Assembly: GCA_001414485.1 (NCBI GenBank)
Contig: LLEY01000221.1
Location: 21,708-85,707, forward strand
Length of the DNA stretch: 64,000 nt
Reading direction: 5' to 3'
Source of the DNA: Calycina herbarum
Taxonomy: Eukaryota > Ascomycota > Leotiomycetes > Helotiales > Pezizellaceae
Part shown: piece by piece, positions 1-11,927 of the stretch
Numbering within the stretch: the stretch's first letter is position 1
How the letters are laid out: the number at the start of each line of letters is the position of its first letter
Notes under the pieces: generated by a model
What the model saw: the letters and a program-made list of their open reading frames with translations, nothing else
Database searches by the model: none
Told to the model about the DNA's origin: nothing
Made by a program: the position numbers and the translations under genes

Positions 1-366
1 GCCAGGAAGACTAGGCCCAAGTTTGAGAAAGAAAATAATGGATGACATTGTCCTTTGGTTCGACCAGAGAAGTGAATGATGGGAGCGATGAATGTAAAAT
101 ATGTATTCGTATTCAAGTATGAGGGGGTATTCCCTGGTGTGTAATCAAAGCTGCTTGATTCATGCAACTAAACGACTCGGCTCTGCTGTTCTCACACAGA
201 GTTGGCCTCCTATGCCTCTAAGTTTGGAAGCTTGGAAGCAGCGCAGTCAGCCTGGACGTTGTGCATCCCTGCCTCGATGATTGGTTGAGACTGGTGATGC
301 CTTGGTATATCCACCATTGGAGACTCAATATCTTGTTTCTGACTTGATGCCTGATAACAATTTCCT
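1..366. other. No gene recognised
   Basis: This stretch lies downstream of the Csn12-like gene, which ends at 367 on the minus strand. I see no reading frame with recognisable protein features, no tRNA-like fold and no clear repeat. It probably holds the 3' untranslated region of that gene and spacer. Confidence 0.5.
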
Positions 367-2142
367 TCATCCGCTTCCTACAGCTCTTGCAATTCCAGTC
401 AAGTTGACGACACCACCTCCCATGCCCCCTCGTTCATGTTGAACCCAGCCAGGGACTTCAGTTGCTCTCCCTTCTCTTTCGGCTCTAGCCTTCAACACTT
501 CCCAGACATCAGGAAACCCCGCTTTCAATGGGCCCTTTTGTTTGGCCCCTAAGATGGCAAACTTCCCCTGGTTGTGACTGATAAATCCATGCAAAAGCCC
601 CTGCTGTACAAGACTTGCCAGGATTGCCTCCATTTCGACGACGTCTGGCATTTTATTGCCAAAAATTGTTCCTTCTTGCGCTCGTAATCTTTTGCGACCT
701 CCTTGTGGTGCAACCAAATCCGGAGCTTGCATAAACATCGTATGCGAATGTGTTCGACCGGACTGCATCAGCGCTATATTATCAACCGGCCTCTCCCACC
801 CTTCCAGTACTTTCTGGCAATACTGCGCTGCTGCAACGAAATCGGTAACGTCAAGTGTTGGTGCTCTACGAGAACTTGGATCGGTGGGAAATTGATAGGT
901 GAGTAAGAATATTCTGCGAGCAAGTGATCGCCACACCAAAACTTCACAACGTGAGAGTATCGGTAGTAGAATTCCCTTGTTGAAGAACCACTCCTGGTTG
1001 CCAGACTCTGGTCCCAGGGCCCGTTTGAATGCAGCGATATCACCTCTTCGGATTGCTTTCGAAATCGGCGCGAATTTGACCAGGAGGTCTGCTGATTCTG
1101 GTCGTGACATGAATGCCTTGGAGGGAAATCGACCCAGTATCATATTTGCCGCCAACAGATGTATTAGAATATTCCGTCTCTGATTTAGACATTGAGCATG
1201 GCATTGGTCGTATGCTGATTGTAGGGCCAATTGTGCGCGGTAGAAATGATTGTTGGAAAATAGAAACCGGCCGAGATAGTATAGGTAGGTTACGCGTTGA
1301 CTCGCAGGATAAAGTCCGAGTGGAGGGGAATGTTGGGTGATGTTTGTGAATAGTTGATTCGCCAAACGAGTTTTCCGACACTGCAATATGCATCAGTCCT
1401 CTGCCAGGAAGAATATGACTGAATTCCTTACCTGAAATAAAAGTTTGAGAACCATATTGGCGAAAGAGTAGATTCCAATCTTCTTCCCCTCGGGCATGCC
1501 ATCGCGACCTACTCCATTCCGGTTGGCACTTCGCTCTGTAAGACACATCGTAAATGCTCTCTGTATAGACTCGGCAGTGCCTTCCACCAGTGTTTTCCTC
1601 CCCTCTCCTTGATCTGAGTCTGCCATCTTGCGAAGTTTCCGCGTCAAATCCGGCCTCTTGTCCAACATCATAGCCAATTTTGCCAAGTTCGATGATAACT
1701 GGATAACGGTGGGCAAGACAATAATACCGTGCGAGGGATTCGAAAGGGCGGTAATGCAGGCGCTGCAGGGCACCGTTAATTCATTGTCGCCATTGTCGAC
1801 CGAGTCTACCTACTTTACCACCGAGCTGAGTTGTGAATGTGTTTCCAGCAAGTCCCCAAAATTGACATCTCTCCAAAACTCCAGATATTCCTTCATGAAT
1901 GCCAAAAACCCGGGCCAAACGTCGCCTTCATCCGGGCCGCCATTGTCATTTTCGGGGATGAGCCGTTCAATGTGTTTCTCGAGTTTACTGCTGTCGCGAT
2001 ATGAGTCCTTCAATTCCTGGCTGAGTTGTGTGAAATGGTCGGGCAAGGGAGGTTCGACGCGGAAATATAACTGCAGCTGAGCCGCGTCCTTTGACCGCAG
2101 AAAAGAAGATATGGATTTGAGGAATTCATCGACGATGGCCAT
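367..2142 (-). CDS. Csn12/Thp1-like PCI-domain protein
   Basis: Three exons (2142-1814, 1762-1432, 1380-367) give a 557-aa protein. Introns of 51 nt lie at 1763-1813 (GTAGGT donor, TTAAC branch, CAG) and 1381-1431 (GTAAGG donor, GCAG). The start is the ATG at 2142; a TTG in the same frame lies upstream and is not needed. The middle part (YYLGRFLFSNNHFYRAQLAL and flanking helices) and the C-terminal winged-helix-like segment (MEAILASLVQQGLLHGFISH) are typical of the Csn12/PCID2/Thp1 PCI family. Yeast Csn12 is associated with the COP9 signalosome and with mRNA splicing or export complexes; the role here is inferred from family membership. Length is a little above the usual 430-550 aa. It is intact, with no oddities. 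Confidence 0.85.
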
Positions 2143-2638
2143 GTTGACAATGCGACGCGATGCGCCTGACTTCGCGAGGCTCAAGTTTGAGGTTGTGGAG
2201 GAGGATTGTAGTAATCTGCGATCCGCGGGCGGGATGCTGTTTTATATTCGAAGTTGAGAATGATTCACAGCGAAGAAGCATTCGAACAAGAATTCGCCAT
2301 TGTCTATTGTATTGTATATGGATCAAGTGGAGGTTGTTGGGTAGGAGTACTACTTAGCGCAAGGCTGATTTCTTGGCACCCAACCTCACCACATAACCTT
2401 ACTCCCTTCGCCTCATCCATTCTTCCTCTCCCTCGTTCCAGACAGACACGAACATTATTTTCCCCCATATTTCGGAATACCTTCACAGGGAACCCATTAT
2501 CCTTCTCTGCTCCTTCCCATTTATCCATTTATCTTTCTATTCCCTGGCCATCTGCCACCCGCCAGTAGACAGCCCACATCTCACTCACACCTCTCCTTTA
2601 TCATGCTGACAGACTCTACCAACCCAATTCTTAAAACG
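2143..2638. other. Intergenic: promoter of the Csn12-like gene
   Basis: About 500 bp between the Csn12-like start and the end of the DUF6536 pseudogene. It is pyrimidine-rich on the plus strand around 2400-2600 (runs such as cctctccctcg). No gene seen. Confidence 0.5.
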
Positions 2639-4891
2639 TTAAACCTTCATTTCAAGCTTCTCGTACTCGATCGTTGGCAATGGGAAACGTCCTCGTCCTA
2701 CATTCTGTCTCAACTCTTCCAATCTTGGAGCGTGTAGGTGCCGGGTGGCTGTCGCCTGCAGCTGGTTCAATTCCTCCTCGCTTGCTTCGTCGTAGTAGAT
2801 GACCAGCCTCTCAAGAGACCAGTAGTGATGGATATCCTTGAGGGCCCCTAGAATGGCTAGGCTATTATTCCCCGCGAGCACACATGGATTCAGTGGTCTC
2901 AATCCATTGACCATCAATGCTAATACCATTGCACTCCCGAATATTAAAGAAGCGAAAATAGCTACATGAGAGTATCCGACACCTAATTGAGAAATTTTCA
3001 GATCCACCTGTTCAAAAACATCGATAATTACCCTTCTTCCAACAAATAATGCCTGGGATATAAGTAAATGCAATATGGTAATTGATATTGAGAGGGGTAG
3101 ACCGTATGTCCATGGAAGCGAGAGCCAGTAGGTGGACCGTTGAAGACCTTCTGGTGAGGTTGTTCGTAGAGTTTTCTTTTGCTGGCTGAAATTCGCCCAT
3201 TCGTTTGCTGATAACATGGATGTGTAGATCGTGTTGAGGGCAAAGTAGAGAGAGAATATAATTACTTGAGGTAAGTTTGCCATAGCAACCATCTTAATTA
3301 GCAAACTATGGGAGACGAATTTGGACTTGTCTCTCGCGATGTCGCCGAATATACCAAGTACTGCGCGGTCATCATATTGCCCAAACCCAAGTGCAAAAAT
3401 ATCGGATTTAGATCCAAGCCTCTGAAGTCCGTAGATGAGGAAGATCGTTGTCGCTGAAAGGGCGAGCAAGCATCTGAAAGTGTTAAGCAGATGCGAAACG
3501 AGTATGTTTGGGTCAAGACTTACGATATTAAAGAGCCGAACCAACGAAACTTGCTTGGAGCTTGCCACCAATGCCACCAACCAAATGCCAATCGGGGCTT
3601 CTGAAACCACACTCTCCAGCTAGCTCTCGAGTCCCTGTACTGGGCCTCCAATTTCTCATTTTCAGTGAAAGTGTCAGGTCTTTCAAGGAAGGAAGCAATT
3701 CCGTCCCCAATTGTTGCCAATACTGGCTCTCTATAAGATAGCACAAAGACCAGAATGCAGGTGAACTTTGCGAAGTTCGCAAGCAATACTCCAATCATGA
3801 TAACAGGACTATATTGAAGTGAGCATTTGTTGGTAAGTTCCGAATCAAGGGCCGGGTGGGCCAGGCAATGATCGATTTCATATTGGTCCCCATCTTGACT
3901 TGCGGGGCTGAAAAATTGGTTTTGTCGTTTGGAAACGTGCGGTATGACATTTCCTCCACATAAGCAGTTTTCCAAACTGGAACCTTAAGCATGTCTTCAT
4001 AAGTGCACCTATAACCATTTTATTGGAGGTATTCAGGGTTGCACACCCATGTCAGAACATGTTCCTTTGAATTGTCGAGGAATTGGTAAGCCTGGCCTCG
4101 CTGATAGTTGTCGCATCCAAATGCTGAGAAGATGGTACCATTTGTGGATGAGAGATAGGGCGTCGCTTCAATTTTAGGCTGCTTTTTTGTCACTACCAAC
4201 ACTTGTCCAAATTTATTCGAAGTCTTTTTCCCGTATGCTTCAATGCAATATTTGTTTTCAAGACGAGTGAGGTTACCAGAGGTAAATTTTGAGGCCATTT
4301 CGGAAGCCAGCGGACAGACGACATTGAATCCAAGGTAGTGGGTTGGGGCCATTGATTATCATCGAGTAAATTATCTGTACAGTAACCTTGCTCACGGGTT
4401 CTGTTGAGAAACTTTGGTTCCAAGAATTGAGGGGTTACAGTGAGAACACCATAGTTATTGACCTGATTTGCTGAAAAGACTGCCAAATTCCAGCTATTCG
4501 AGTATTAGTTTCAGGCCAGATGAGGCGGCAGGAAAATTTACAAGAAATTTAGTGGCAATGTCGAAACCACCAAGATTGCAAAGAGAACTTTCTCCTTCCA
4601 CCCGATCAGATTTCTTAAGCTAACAACTCCAATATTCAGGTATTGCCCTCTGGAGTTGGCGGCATCAATCTCACTTCGTGTGGGAGAACTTAAACATTGC
4701 ATCGTGTAGTTACTTGCCCCAAGTAGCAAGGTGGGCATCGCATTAATGACAATATGTAATGCTCTGTTGGTTCGTTCAACCTTGGAGCAATCTCCGGTAT
4801 ACAAATCTCCAATCATCATTCCACTCTTCGAAAGGGAGATAGCGCTTATCGTAAATGAGACGTTTATGAAAAGAACAATCCCAACTGCAAT

Positions 4892-4899
4892 TGCAGCAA
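4892..4899. repeat. Target-site duplication, left copy
   Basis: TGCAGCAA immediately left of the MITE; identical to 5380-5387. Eight bases is the length generated by hAT transposases. Confidence 0.85.
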
Positions 4900-5379
4900 C
4901 AGTGTGAGCAATGAGTAGAGTAGAGTAGAGTAGTGACTACTACTCTACTCTACTCACTAATACTCGAGTAGTACTCTAGAGTAGTGGAGTAGCGCGGGCC
5001 GAATCGGGCCGGGCCGGGACTTGGCTCAGGGTGGCATCGGAGTGGCGTTCCGGGGCTGCCCGGGAGCTTAAGCGAGATCTTCTTTCTACTCTGTCTACTA
5101 CGTAACTTCTTTAATAATAGTCTTAATAGATTAGCTATTAATTATATAATTATAAAAAGAAGTTTTTATTATATATAACTACTAATATTACTAATAATAA
5201 GCTTTATAAGCCTTATAAAGGCAAATATATAAATATTACTAAGACTACTCAAGACTACTCGAGTAGTCTTAAGTCACTACTCTACTCTACTCATCCGACC
5301 CGCTACTCATACTCTACTCTACTACTCAAGAGTACTACTCGAGTAGTAGTGAGTAGTTGAGTAGTTTGTGTTCACACTG
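4900..5379. mobile_element. hAT-like MITE (480 bp, non-autonomous)
   Basis: The element begins CAGTGTGA and ends TCACACTG, a perfect 8-bp terminal inverted repeat, and is flanked by the 8-bp duplication TGCAGCAA. Just inside both ends are many short GAGTAG/CTACTC and CTCGAGTAG motifs in both orientations. Such subterminal repeats are typical of hAT elements, where the transposase binds. The core is a GC-rich patch (gggccgggccggg, near 5000) followed by an AT-rich stretch (5100-5240). It carries no coding capacity and must have been moved in trans. It lies in the coding region of the DUF6536 gene. Removing it together with one copy of the duplication restores an open frame across the site, which shows that the insertion point is exact. 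Confidence 0.88.
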
Positions 5380-5387
5380 TGCAGCAA
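5380..5387. repeat. Target-site duplication, right copy
   Basis: TGCAGCAA, identical to 4892-4899. Confidence 0.85.
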
Positions 5388-5769
5388 GAAGAGAACCCCC
5401 ACGCCAGCCATCGTATGACTTGGGAAGTTTCAAGGTGGGGAGCTTCCACCATTTTGGCGCCGAATTTTGGTAAATGGAGGATCTACTTCTACCCAATCTT
5501 GTTAGGAATACTATGCAACTGTCCCAGCTGCCTTTGAATTATACTGTTGTTCCCCAAGTGACTTTTGTTGTTTTCTTCCTCCCAAAAGTAACATAGCTCC
5601 CAGAATCTTCTTCTTCCAGGAAGCGAAACTCCGAGAAGCCCTGTAACGACAAATCGGAAGCCTCATAAGGGTCTATGATCTCGTCCAATTCGTGCTCATT
5701 ATATTGCGATGCCGAGAGAGTTGGAGCAATCACGTGCCCAAGCAAATGTTGACGATCGGCTCCAGACAT

Positions 5770-6854
5770 AGATACTCGGATTGCTGAGAAGATTTCCGCC
5801 GTAATCGTGGACTGTGATTGTCGTATGATGTTTGGTCTTGAAGTTGGATTTTAGGAAAGGTGATGGCAATTGTAGCTAGTTGTAAAAAGCAAATTTAAGT
5901 CCAAGGCTGAGTCGGGGGCCATGCAGACTGAGACATTGGTTTCGTCTTACGTAATGATCTACTATTAAAATCTCAAGTAACACACGCTCACAAGTTTATT
6001 TTTATCCAGCAAGCGCTTGCCATTTTAATTGGACTCTCATGGAATCTGACGTGGTTGTTATAAACCAGCAGCCTGGATTCTGCCCCCCTCTTGAATTCCA
6101 CACTTAAGCGAAAAGGCTACTCGGTGCTAAAGTTGGTATATCGCCTCCAATGATTAAAGAATTAGCCTAAGATTACGAGGACTTCCATAATTTACGGATT
6201 AATATAGTTCTATCTCATGCATAGTGTACAATTACAGTGGGCTCAGGTGTTTAGAAGAGCATCACTTTGATTGTTTTAGTCACAGATTTGTTTCTTGCCA
6301 AAAAGAAAGTTACTTTTGGTTCACCCTTTTGATATCGCTCTCTCTCTATATATGTATCCAAATAATCGTAAAATGCCAAAACACATGAAACAATGGAGCT
6401 GATCAAGTATAGTCGCATAAGATAGATAGCAAAGCATATATCTTAAGTATGCGAAATCTTTCTTACAAGGTTACGTTTCTATACAATTCAGATACTATAA
6501 ACTTCTTATATAACTTTGTTATTATGGAGAATATGCGCAGACCACCGGCGCCTAGACAGGTAACCGGATGATGTATCAATAAGAGAATCCCAAGTGCATG
6601 AAATGTTTCCCAATTGAATATTCCCCCTCAGCACTCCACAACAAAGATGGATTGCAGAACGAACTGGGAATATTATATAAACGGAAAAACATTCGTTGAA
6701 TCCGCTAGGTTCCTGAGAACAAGATACCCATCAACACTTAACTAGTCAACACTCGGAACTTAGGCTTTAACACAAAGGGTTAACAACACGAAATGGATAC
6801 AAGCAATGCAATGTCTAATAATACAGCACAAGAACTTTTGAACTTGCACTCAAT
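5770..6854. other. Intergenic, AT-rich, no gene
   Basis: About 1.1 kb upstream of the broken DUF6536 gene and downstream of the HELGH protein gene. AT-rich with many short stop-ridden frames. I see no conserved peptide, tRNA or repeat with clear ends. Confidence 0.5.
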
Positions 6855-9676
6855 TTACTGGACTTTACAATTGGCTGATGGATCCGCATTTTCATCCTCC
6901 CCGCTCTTCCCACACTCAACCTTCATCTCCTCAACCCACTTCTGCGCCTCAGGAATCTTCTCCAGACTCTCCTTCAATGGCGTCCCAATATCAACCCACT
7001 TCTGTCTCAACCTCCTATCCTCATCGTCCCCAACCAATTTCTTATCCACCAAATTAGAAAGCGCACGATAACAATCCTTCCATCTTCTTATCCTCCTCTC
7101 ATCATGTGCAATAAGTAATAACCCAATATCCCTCAACGTCGGATTTTCCGCATAACATTGATTTAGAAAATCCCCTAGTTCACGACATAGTGGCGCCTTT
7201 CCATCAGTGATGGCTTCCTCGCCTAATTCGAGGATGGATTTGATTTCGGCCTTTTCGTTTTGGGCGTCTTGCGGGTCGTAGGTCTTTTTGATGGTTTCGG
7301 CTTCTTTGGCTAGGGAATCTGGACCCATATCGGGTATTTCAGCCATTATTTCAGAGGAAGGATCGAGCTTGTTATGTAATAACAAAAAGGTAATGTTGAG
7401 CACTTTCTCTAAGTCATCTATCAGCTTAGAGAACTCCGGATATTCCGCCGTGGGGACAGGCTCAAGATTATCGTTGAGTTCCTTGAAGATATTTCGCAGA
7501 TGACGGTTCAGTCTAAGGATGAAACACGCGTGTCTATCATCTATTGTGGATTCTTGTCGATAGGCAACCGTTTCCCGGAGTTCATCGTTTGCTTCGATGG
7601 TCATGAAATTGAGGAGTTGACGTTGGGCCCATCTTCTTTGATAATAATCGTTCATGCCTAGAGTATTTTCCCACTGTAGTTTCGCTTCTCCAATCGCTTT
7701 GGCCATGTGGCCACACCAGGCTCGGAAGTTCTTTCGTCTCTTTAACCTTGCGAAACGAGTGAATTCGTCTAGAGCTTGTTTGTGTAATTGCACTTCAGGC
7801 GGACTCATGGTAAGAAGCTTCTCAAATTCAAAGTCTGACCTTCCAAAGTAGGCATACTTGGAACCAATAGACATCTTGTCCCTTATCACGATGGCTTCTT
7901 GAATTTCGGGCATTGCTTCTGGCCTTAGATCCGGGTTGTCCGTAGTTATACACTTAGCAACCTGCTGCGGTTTCACAACATCTATCCCCCACTTCTTCGC
8001 GCCAAACTCCCAAAAGTTGTCCCGAGAAACCTTCTCGAAATGTGATGAAGGAATTGGGTAATGAATAGTTTCTTTTGGAAGAGCGGCCAGTCCACCAGCT
8101 ATTGGAGTATTGGAATGCCCTATATTGTCTTTCCCTGGAATGGGCACTGCATAAAATCCAAGGTTGGGAAGTCCATCAAATGTACCTTTGTCGTCGCGGA
8201 AACTTCTTATATCCCCTCCAAACAGACTTTTGGAGAATGAATATCCATGTTCGGCCATAATTTCGCCTTCGAAATAGGGTTCAGGGAAATTCCAATCGGC
8301 TCTGTCGTTACCCTCTTGTAAATTCCACAGGGTATCAGCGTTTCTTAGAGCATGCTAGAAAAGCGGTTAGCCAAGAGGGGTGGCATATCAAATAGAAGTT
8401 CATACGCCCAATTCATGTAAAATCACATTTGAAAGAAAAAATTCTTCTGCTAATCGCTCGGAAGGACTCAGATCCTTACGGAATAAAGGTTTTAACAGCT
8501 CGATGGCGAAGGTCATGGCAACTTTGGCTCCCCTCAAGACTATCATAGTGCAACCAGTCCACCCAATTGCGGTATTTGGACTAGGTCTGTTCGTTTCGGT
8601 AAGGAGTTGAGAAGAGCCGAATCCGAGAACTATGCGTTTTTCAAGTTCCAACAACCATTCATCCAAATGAGATTTGGTTTCTTCTTCCCAGGAAGAAAAT
8701 GCAGGGTTTACATCTTCTGGTCTGCGATGATGAATAACCCGTAATAAATCTGGGAAGGCATCCTTTTCATGCTGGGCTCGGAAGTCGAGGTGTGGTTCAA
8801 GATGCCATTTGTCACCTAACAGGTACGCATCCATCTAAGTAAGAGCTGGAGTTAGGAATAAAGATCGGAGCTACGGAGAGGGAATACTCACCCATTTCGA
8901 CTTATGCAAATTTGCAATATACCGTGACACATGCCTAAGAACAGGGTTCAAACGGAACCAAACATGGGGATTGCTATACTCCCAGTATCCGGGGTCTATA
9001 TCGGGAGGAAGATCGTAACAATCCTCGTCAAGTTCCACAGGCAGAAGATCTCTGGCTGGCCAAATTCGATCAGAATAGGTTTCCCACTTATCCTTAGCAA
9101 ATATGGGACTAGACAGAATCAGCAACTGTGAGGAACGACAGCCGGGCTATACTTGCTGGATGGGATTTGTAAGATTGCTTGCTTGTGAATTCGGATCTGG
9201 ATAACAACCCAATTCCTCCATTTCCCGAGCTGTAAATCCATAGAAAGTAAACTGCCGTTGAACGTCCTCCATTAAAACTGGATCGGGAATTATTTTTTGC
9301 ATCGAGAGTATTGATTCTGCCTCCACGGGCGTGAATCCTAGGAAGGGATAGTTTAGCGTGGGAAGTCGGAATTTTGGACGAAACAAGTACCCGATTTTCC
9401 ATATTTAACGAAGGGACTGTCTGCCCAACGCAGTCCAAAGTCGGGAAGTCCATATTTCTTCGCATATACTGTTATTGGGCCCGGGCGTGATCGGTTTAAA
9501 GGAGACTCCGAGGGAGACTTAGAATGCCTGATAACGGTGTCAGGAGTCCCTGGACCTGGATCACTCGCTGATTTACTTGGAGAACCATGATGCGTAGGAG
9601 AAAGTTGGAAGGAGAATTTTCGCGGTGGGGGGTTGAAGGGTGGGCTCCCGGGCTTGTCGGGGCTTCCGTTGCCCAT
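6855..9676 (-). CDS. Uncharacterised 866-aa protein with HELGH metallopeptidase-like motif
   Basis: Five exons: 9676-9391, 9337-9153, 9092-8892, 8834-8406 and 8354-6855. Introns are 53, 60, 57 and 51 nt, and all phases agree. The start is ATG 9676 in a good context (acaaaATGG). The first 75 residues are Pro/Ser-rich and look disordered. Residues 364-368 read HELGH, followed by ALRNADTLWN and, 30-34 residues later, GEIMAEHG. This is the layout of a gluzincin-type site (HExxH plus a downstream Glu, here E398 or E402). The last intron falls exactly between the G and the final H of the motif. The C-terminal 400 residues are helical and charged, with no signal peptide or membrane segment. I do not recognise a named family. 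Catalysis is an inference from the motif only. Exon 2-3 junction (60-nt intron) is the least certain. Confidence 0.7.
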
Positions 9677-10086
9677 TTTGTTGATATAATTGTAACGCGA
9701 AAAGAATTAAAAAAACAGGGGTTGGAAAATAAAATGTTACCTAGAAAAGACTCTTTGTGCCATTCTTCGCAAATATCCAAAGACATCGCGTCCATACCGA
9801 TTCGGCTTTCTGTAGACGAACAAAGAACACATGGGACCCTTTCAAGCATTATAAAGGAACAAACATGGGAATGAATAATTTCGATAATATTAAACATCGG
9901 CAACAATTATGTCGATTTATGATTTAACGGTGCCCAAGTCTGTAAAGTAAACTTCCTAGTTCGTAGTTTAAAGTCTATTTCGGACTATATATTCGAATAA
10001 TCGGCCATGATCCAATTGCGCTTTGAATTTATTTAGCAATTCATCATCAAAAGTACCCCCATATCACAAAGTTAAAACCCCCCCTC
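9677..10086. other. Intergenic, no gene
   Basis: About 410 bp of AT-rich promoter and 3' flank between two minus-strand genes. Nothing recognisable. Confidence 0.5.
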
Positions 10087-11428
10087 TCAGACAGAAATAT
10101 CTTTCACCAAATCTCCTGCCCCTCCATCAGCTCTGAACATCTCCTTCAAATCCCCAACCAAAAGCTCCGGTTTCTCATACGCAGCGAAATGACCACCCTC
10201 TTCATGTCTCTTCTCAAATATCAAATCACCCAACCCCTTCCCATAAACACTAGGTGGTACACACAAATCCTTTGGGAAATAACTCAATCCAAGTTTAACA
10301 TCAGGAATATACTCATTGATTTTCTTCGCCTCCACTTGGTAAACATGCGTAGCATGATAATAAATCATGACACTCGCACCGGGGCCAGCTTTTGAGAATT
10401 GATAGATGGAAATCCAAGTAAGAATTTCATCATCGGTCCATGGGTAGGAATCTGTCCAATCGTGAAGTTTTTCGTAAATCCATGATAGGAGCGCGATTGG
10501 AGAATCTCCGAGTGCGAAGGCAAGGGTGTTGGGACGTGTGCTTTGGAGATCATTGTAGCCGAAGCCTTCTTGTTGGAACCAGCGTGTTCTCACTACACCC
10601 TCTTCTTCAAGGGGAGTAAGAGGTTGTGACAAATTTTTGAGAACCTCGTCGAGCTTAGTGAGTTTGATGTCGATGGAGTTGAGATGCGATGCAACACAGT
10701 GAGTTGGGTACTTGACGCCGAGCATTCGAGTTATACTCCATCCCCAATCACCGCCTTGTGAAACTGGAAATTATTAGTAAATAGCTAGCCAGAAACGTGA
10801 TACTGATCTTCAAAGAGAAGAAAGGCGATTATTTATCGGGAAGGTAACTCACCATACTTATTATATCCAAGCTTCAACATAACCTTATGAATCGCCTCCG
10901 AATACTGCGGAATGCCAAACCCCGCCTTCTTCGGCGCATCCGAAAACCCAAAGCCAGGAAGCGATGGAGCAACAACATGAAAAGTCTGCCCATTCCCATT
11001 CTTAGTGAGAAACGAGATAACCTTCTTGACTTCAATGAAGCTCCCCGGCCCTGACAGAAAACAGAATTAGCTCAAATCCCATAGTTATCGACGGGCAAAA
11101 ACTCACAACCATGACAAAACAGCAGTGGCACACTCCCCTCTGGACCCTTCTGATGCACAAAATGCATATCAAACTCCCCAAACCCATCAATTTCAATTTT
11201 AGTCGTGAATTGAGGTAATTCGTTCAATAAGTTCTCTTGAGCACGCCAATCGAAACCATCTCGCCAGTACTTTGCGAGACGCTTCATATCCCCGAGCGGG
11301 GTACCATAGTCCCAGTTGTTGGAGAAATCCACCTCATCTGGGAAGATTGAGGCGGAGAGCTTGGATTTGAGAGATGAGAGGGCTAAGTCCGGGACAGAGA
11401 TCTTGAAGGGGATGATTGGGGAGTCCAT
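10087..11428 (-). CDS. Epoxide hydrolase (alpha/beta-hydrolase)
   Basis: Three exons (11428-11107, 11050-10853, 10763-10087; introns of 56 and 89 nt) encode 398 aa, the same size class as other fungal epoxide hydrolases. The N-terminal lid (residues 1 to about 105) has the epoxide-hydrolase N-domain pattern ([18 protein letters not shown]). The oxyanion-hole motif HGWPGSF is created across the first splice junction. The nucleophile motif QGGDWG places the catalytic Asp at 179, and the base His is at about 365 in [10 protein letters not shown]. The family opens epoxides to diols, acting as cytosolic detoxification or as a tailoring step in secondary metabolism. The start is the ATG at 11428; a longer open frame upstream lacks conservation. 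It is divergent from the GlcG-like gene at 11928, with which it shares a 499-bp intergenic region. Confidence 0.92.
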
Positions 11429-11927
11429 TACGGATACTTGTATGAGATGTGAAAACTGGGGGATTGATGGGTATGAGATTCTGAACAATTGATAAGGCTG
11501 AAGATGATGAAGATTGTCAGAGCACTACTCATCGAGGAAAATGTCTATACTTATAGACACAAGATACAAACCCCTCATCACCAAGAAGACACGACATGAT
11601 GCAAGCAAGCCGTGTTGTCAAGTCAAGCCCTTTGCCCAACATCTGTGACGATGAGAAAAGAGGGGAATGCTATCACGAGAGCTGATCTTTCGCTGAGCTA
11701 ATCAAATCTCTCAAAAGCTGAAGTAATATTGAAATCAAGATGCCAACGTCGTGATAAGGTAAGAAAAGAGCAGGAAAGCTGACCTAATATCTTCTAGTGG
11801 CGTCGTCGGGATCTCCCAATAAAGCAATCCCGACTTTTGATACGTACTAGTACCCCTGAAGCTCCTCATCAACAACCCCACGTTTCCACCATCCCCAAAC
11901 CCCCTCCTAAGCACATCTATCTCCAAA
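11429..11927. promoter_or_regulatory. Shared divergent promoter region
   Basis: 499 bp between the starts of the epoxide hydrolase (-) and the GlcG/HbpS-like protein (+). No third gene is visible. The head-to-head arrangement suggests, but does not prove, co-regulation. Confidence 0.5.

Larger units (their letters stand above)
2639..5769 (-). pseudogene. Disrupted DUF6536 multi-pass membrane protein gene
   Basis: On the minus strand the conserved parts appear in order. A polar N-terminus starts at ATG 5769. Then come WWKLPTLKLPKSYDGWRGG (near 5420), NAMPTLLLGASNYTMQ and SPTRSEIDAA (4538-4819), AVFSANQVNNYGVL (4486 on), LTRLENKYCIEAYG (near 4260), LTNKCSLQYS (near 3820) and a membrane-rich C-terminus ending at 2639. 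This is the fungal DUF6536 family. I find four problems. A 480-bp hAT-like MITE sits in the first conserved exon (4900-5379). A frame change at about 4260-4375 cannot be a normal intron, because the minus strand has no AG acceptor between 4375 and 4261. An in-frame TAA lies at 4020-4022. The first exon junction (5410-5540) has no phase-compatible GT-AG pair that I trust. Introns at 4494-4541 and 3474-3523 are normal; a 41-nt intron near 3910-3950 is only tentative. Confidence 0.75.

Noticed and set aside
1040..1546. 168-codon minus-strand frame overlapping the Csn12-like exons
   Set aside because: Using it would need a GTAAAG donor at the first junction and gives a non-conserved sequence; the 51-nt GTAGGT intron keeps the PCI-family frame.
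3984..4060. A 38-nt GTGTGC...ATAG intron to remove the in-frame TAA in the DUF6536 gene
   Set aside because: Shorter than other introns here and it leads straight into another stop.
5560..5769. Separate 76-aa gene at the DUF6536 N-terminus
   Set aside because: It ends at a plausible exon boundary and is followed in the same frame by the conserved DUF6536 start, so it is treated as its first exon.
8985..9152. Shorter intron ending at TCTAG or CACAG between exons 2 and 3 of the HELGH protein
   Set aside because: CACAG would make a 27-nt intron and TCTAG breaks the phase; the 60-nt intron ending CTAAG fits both.
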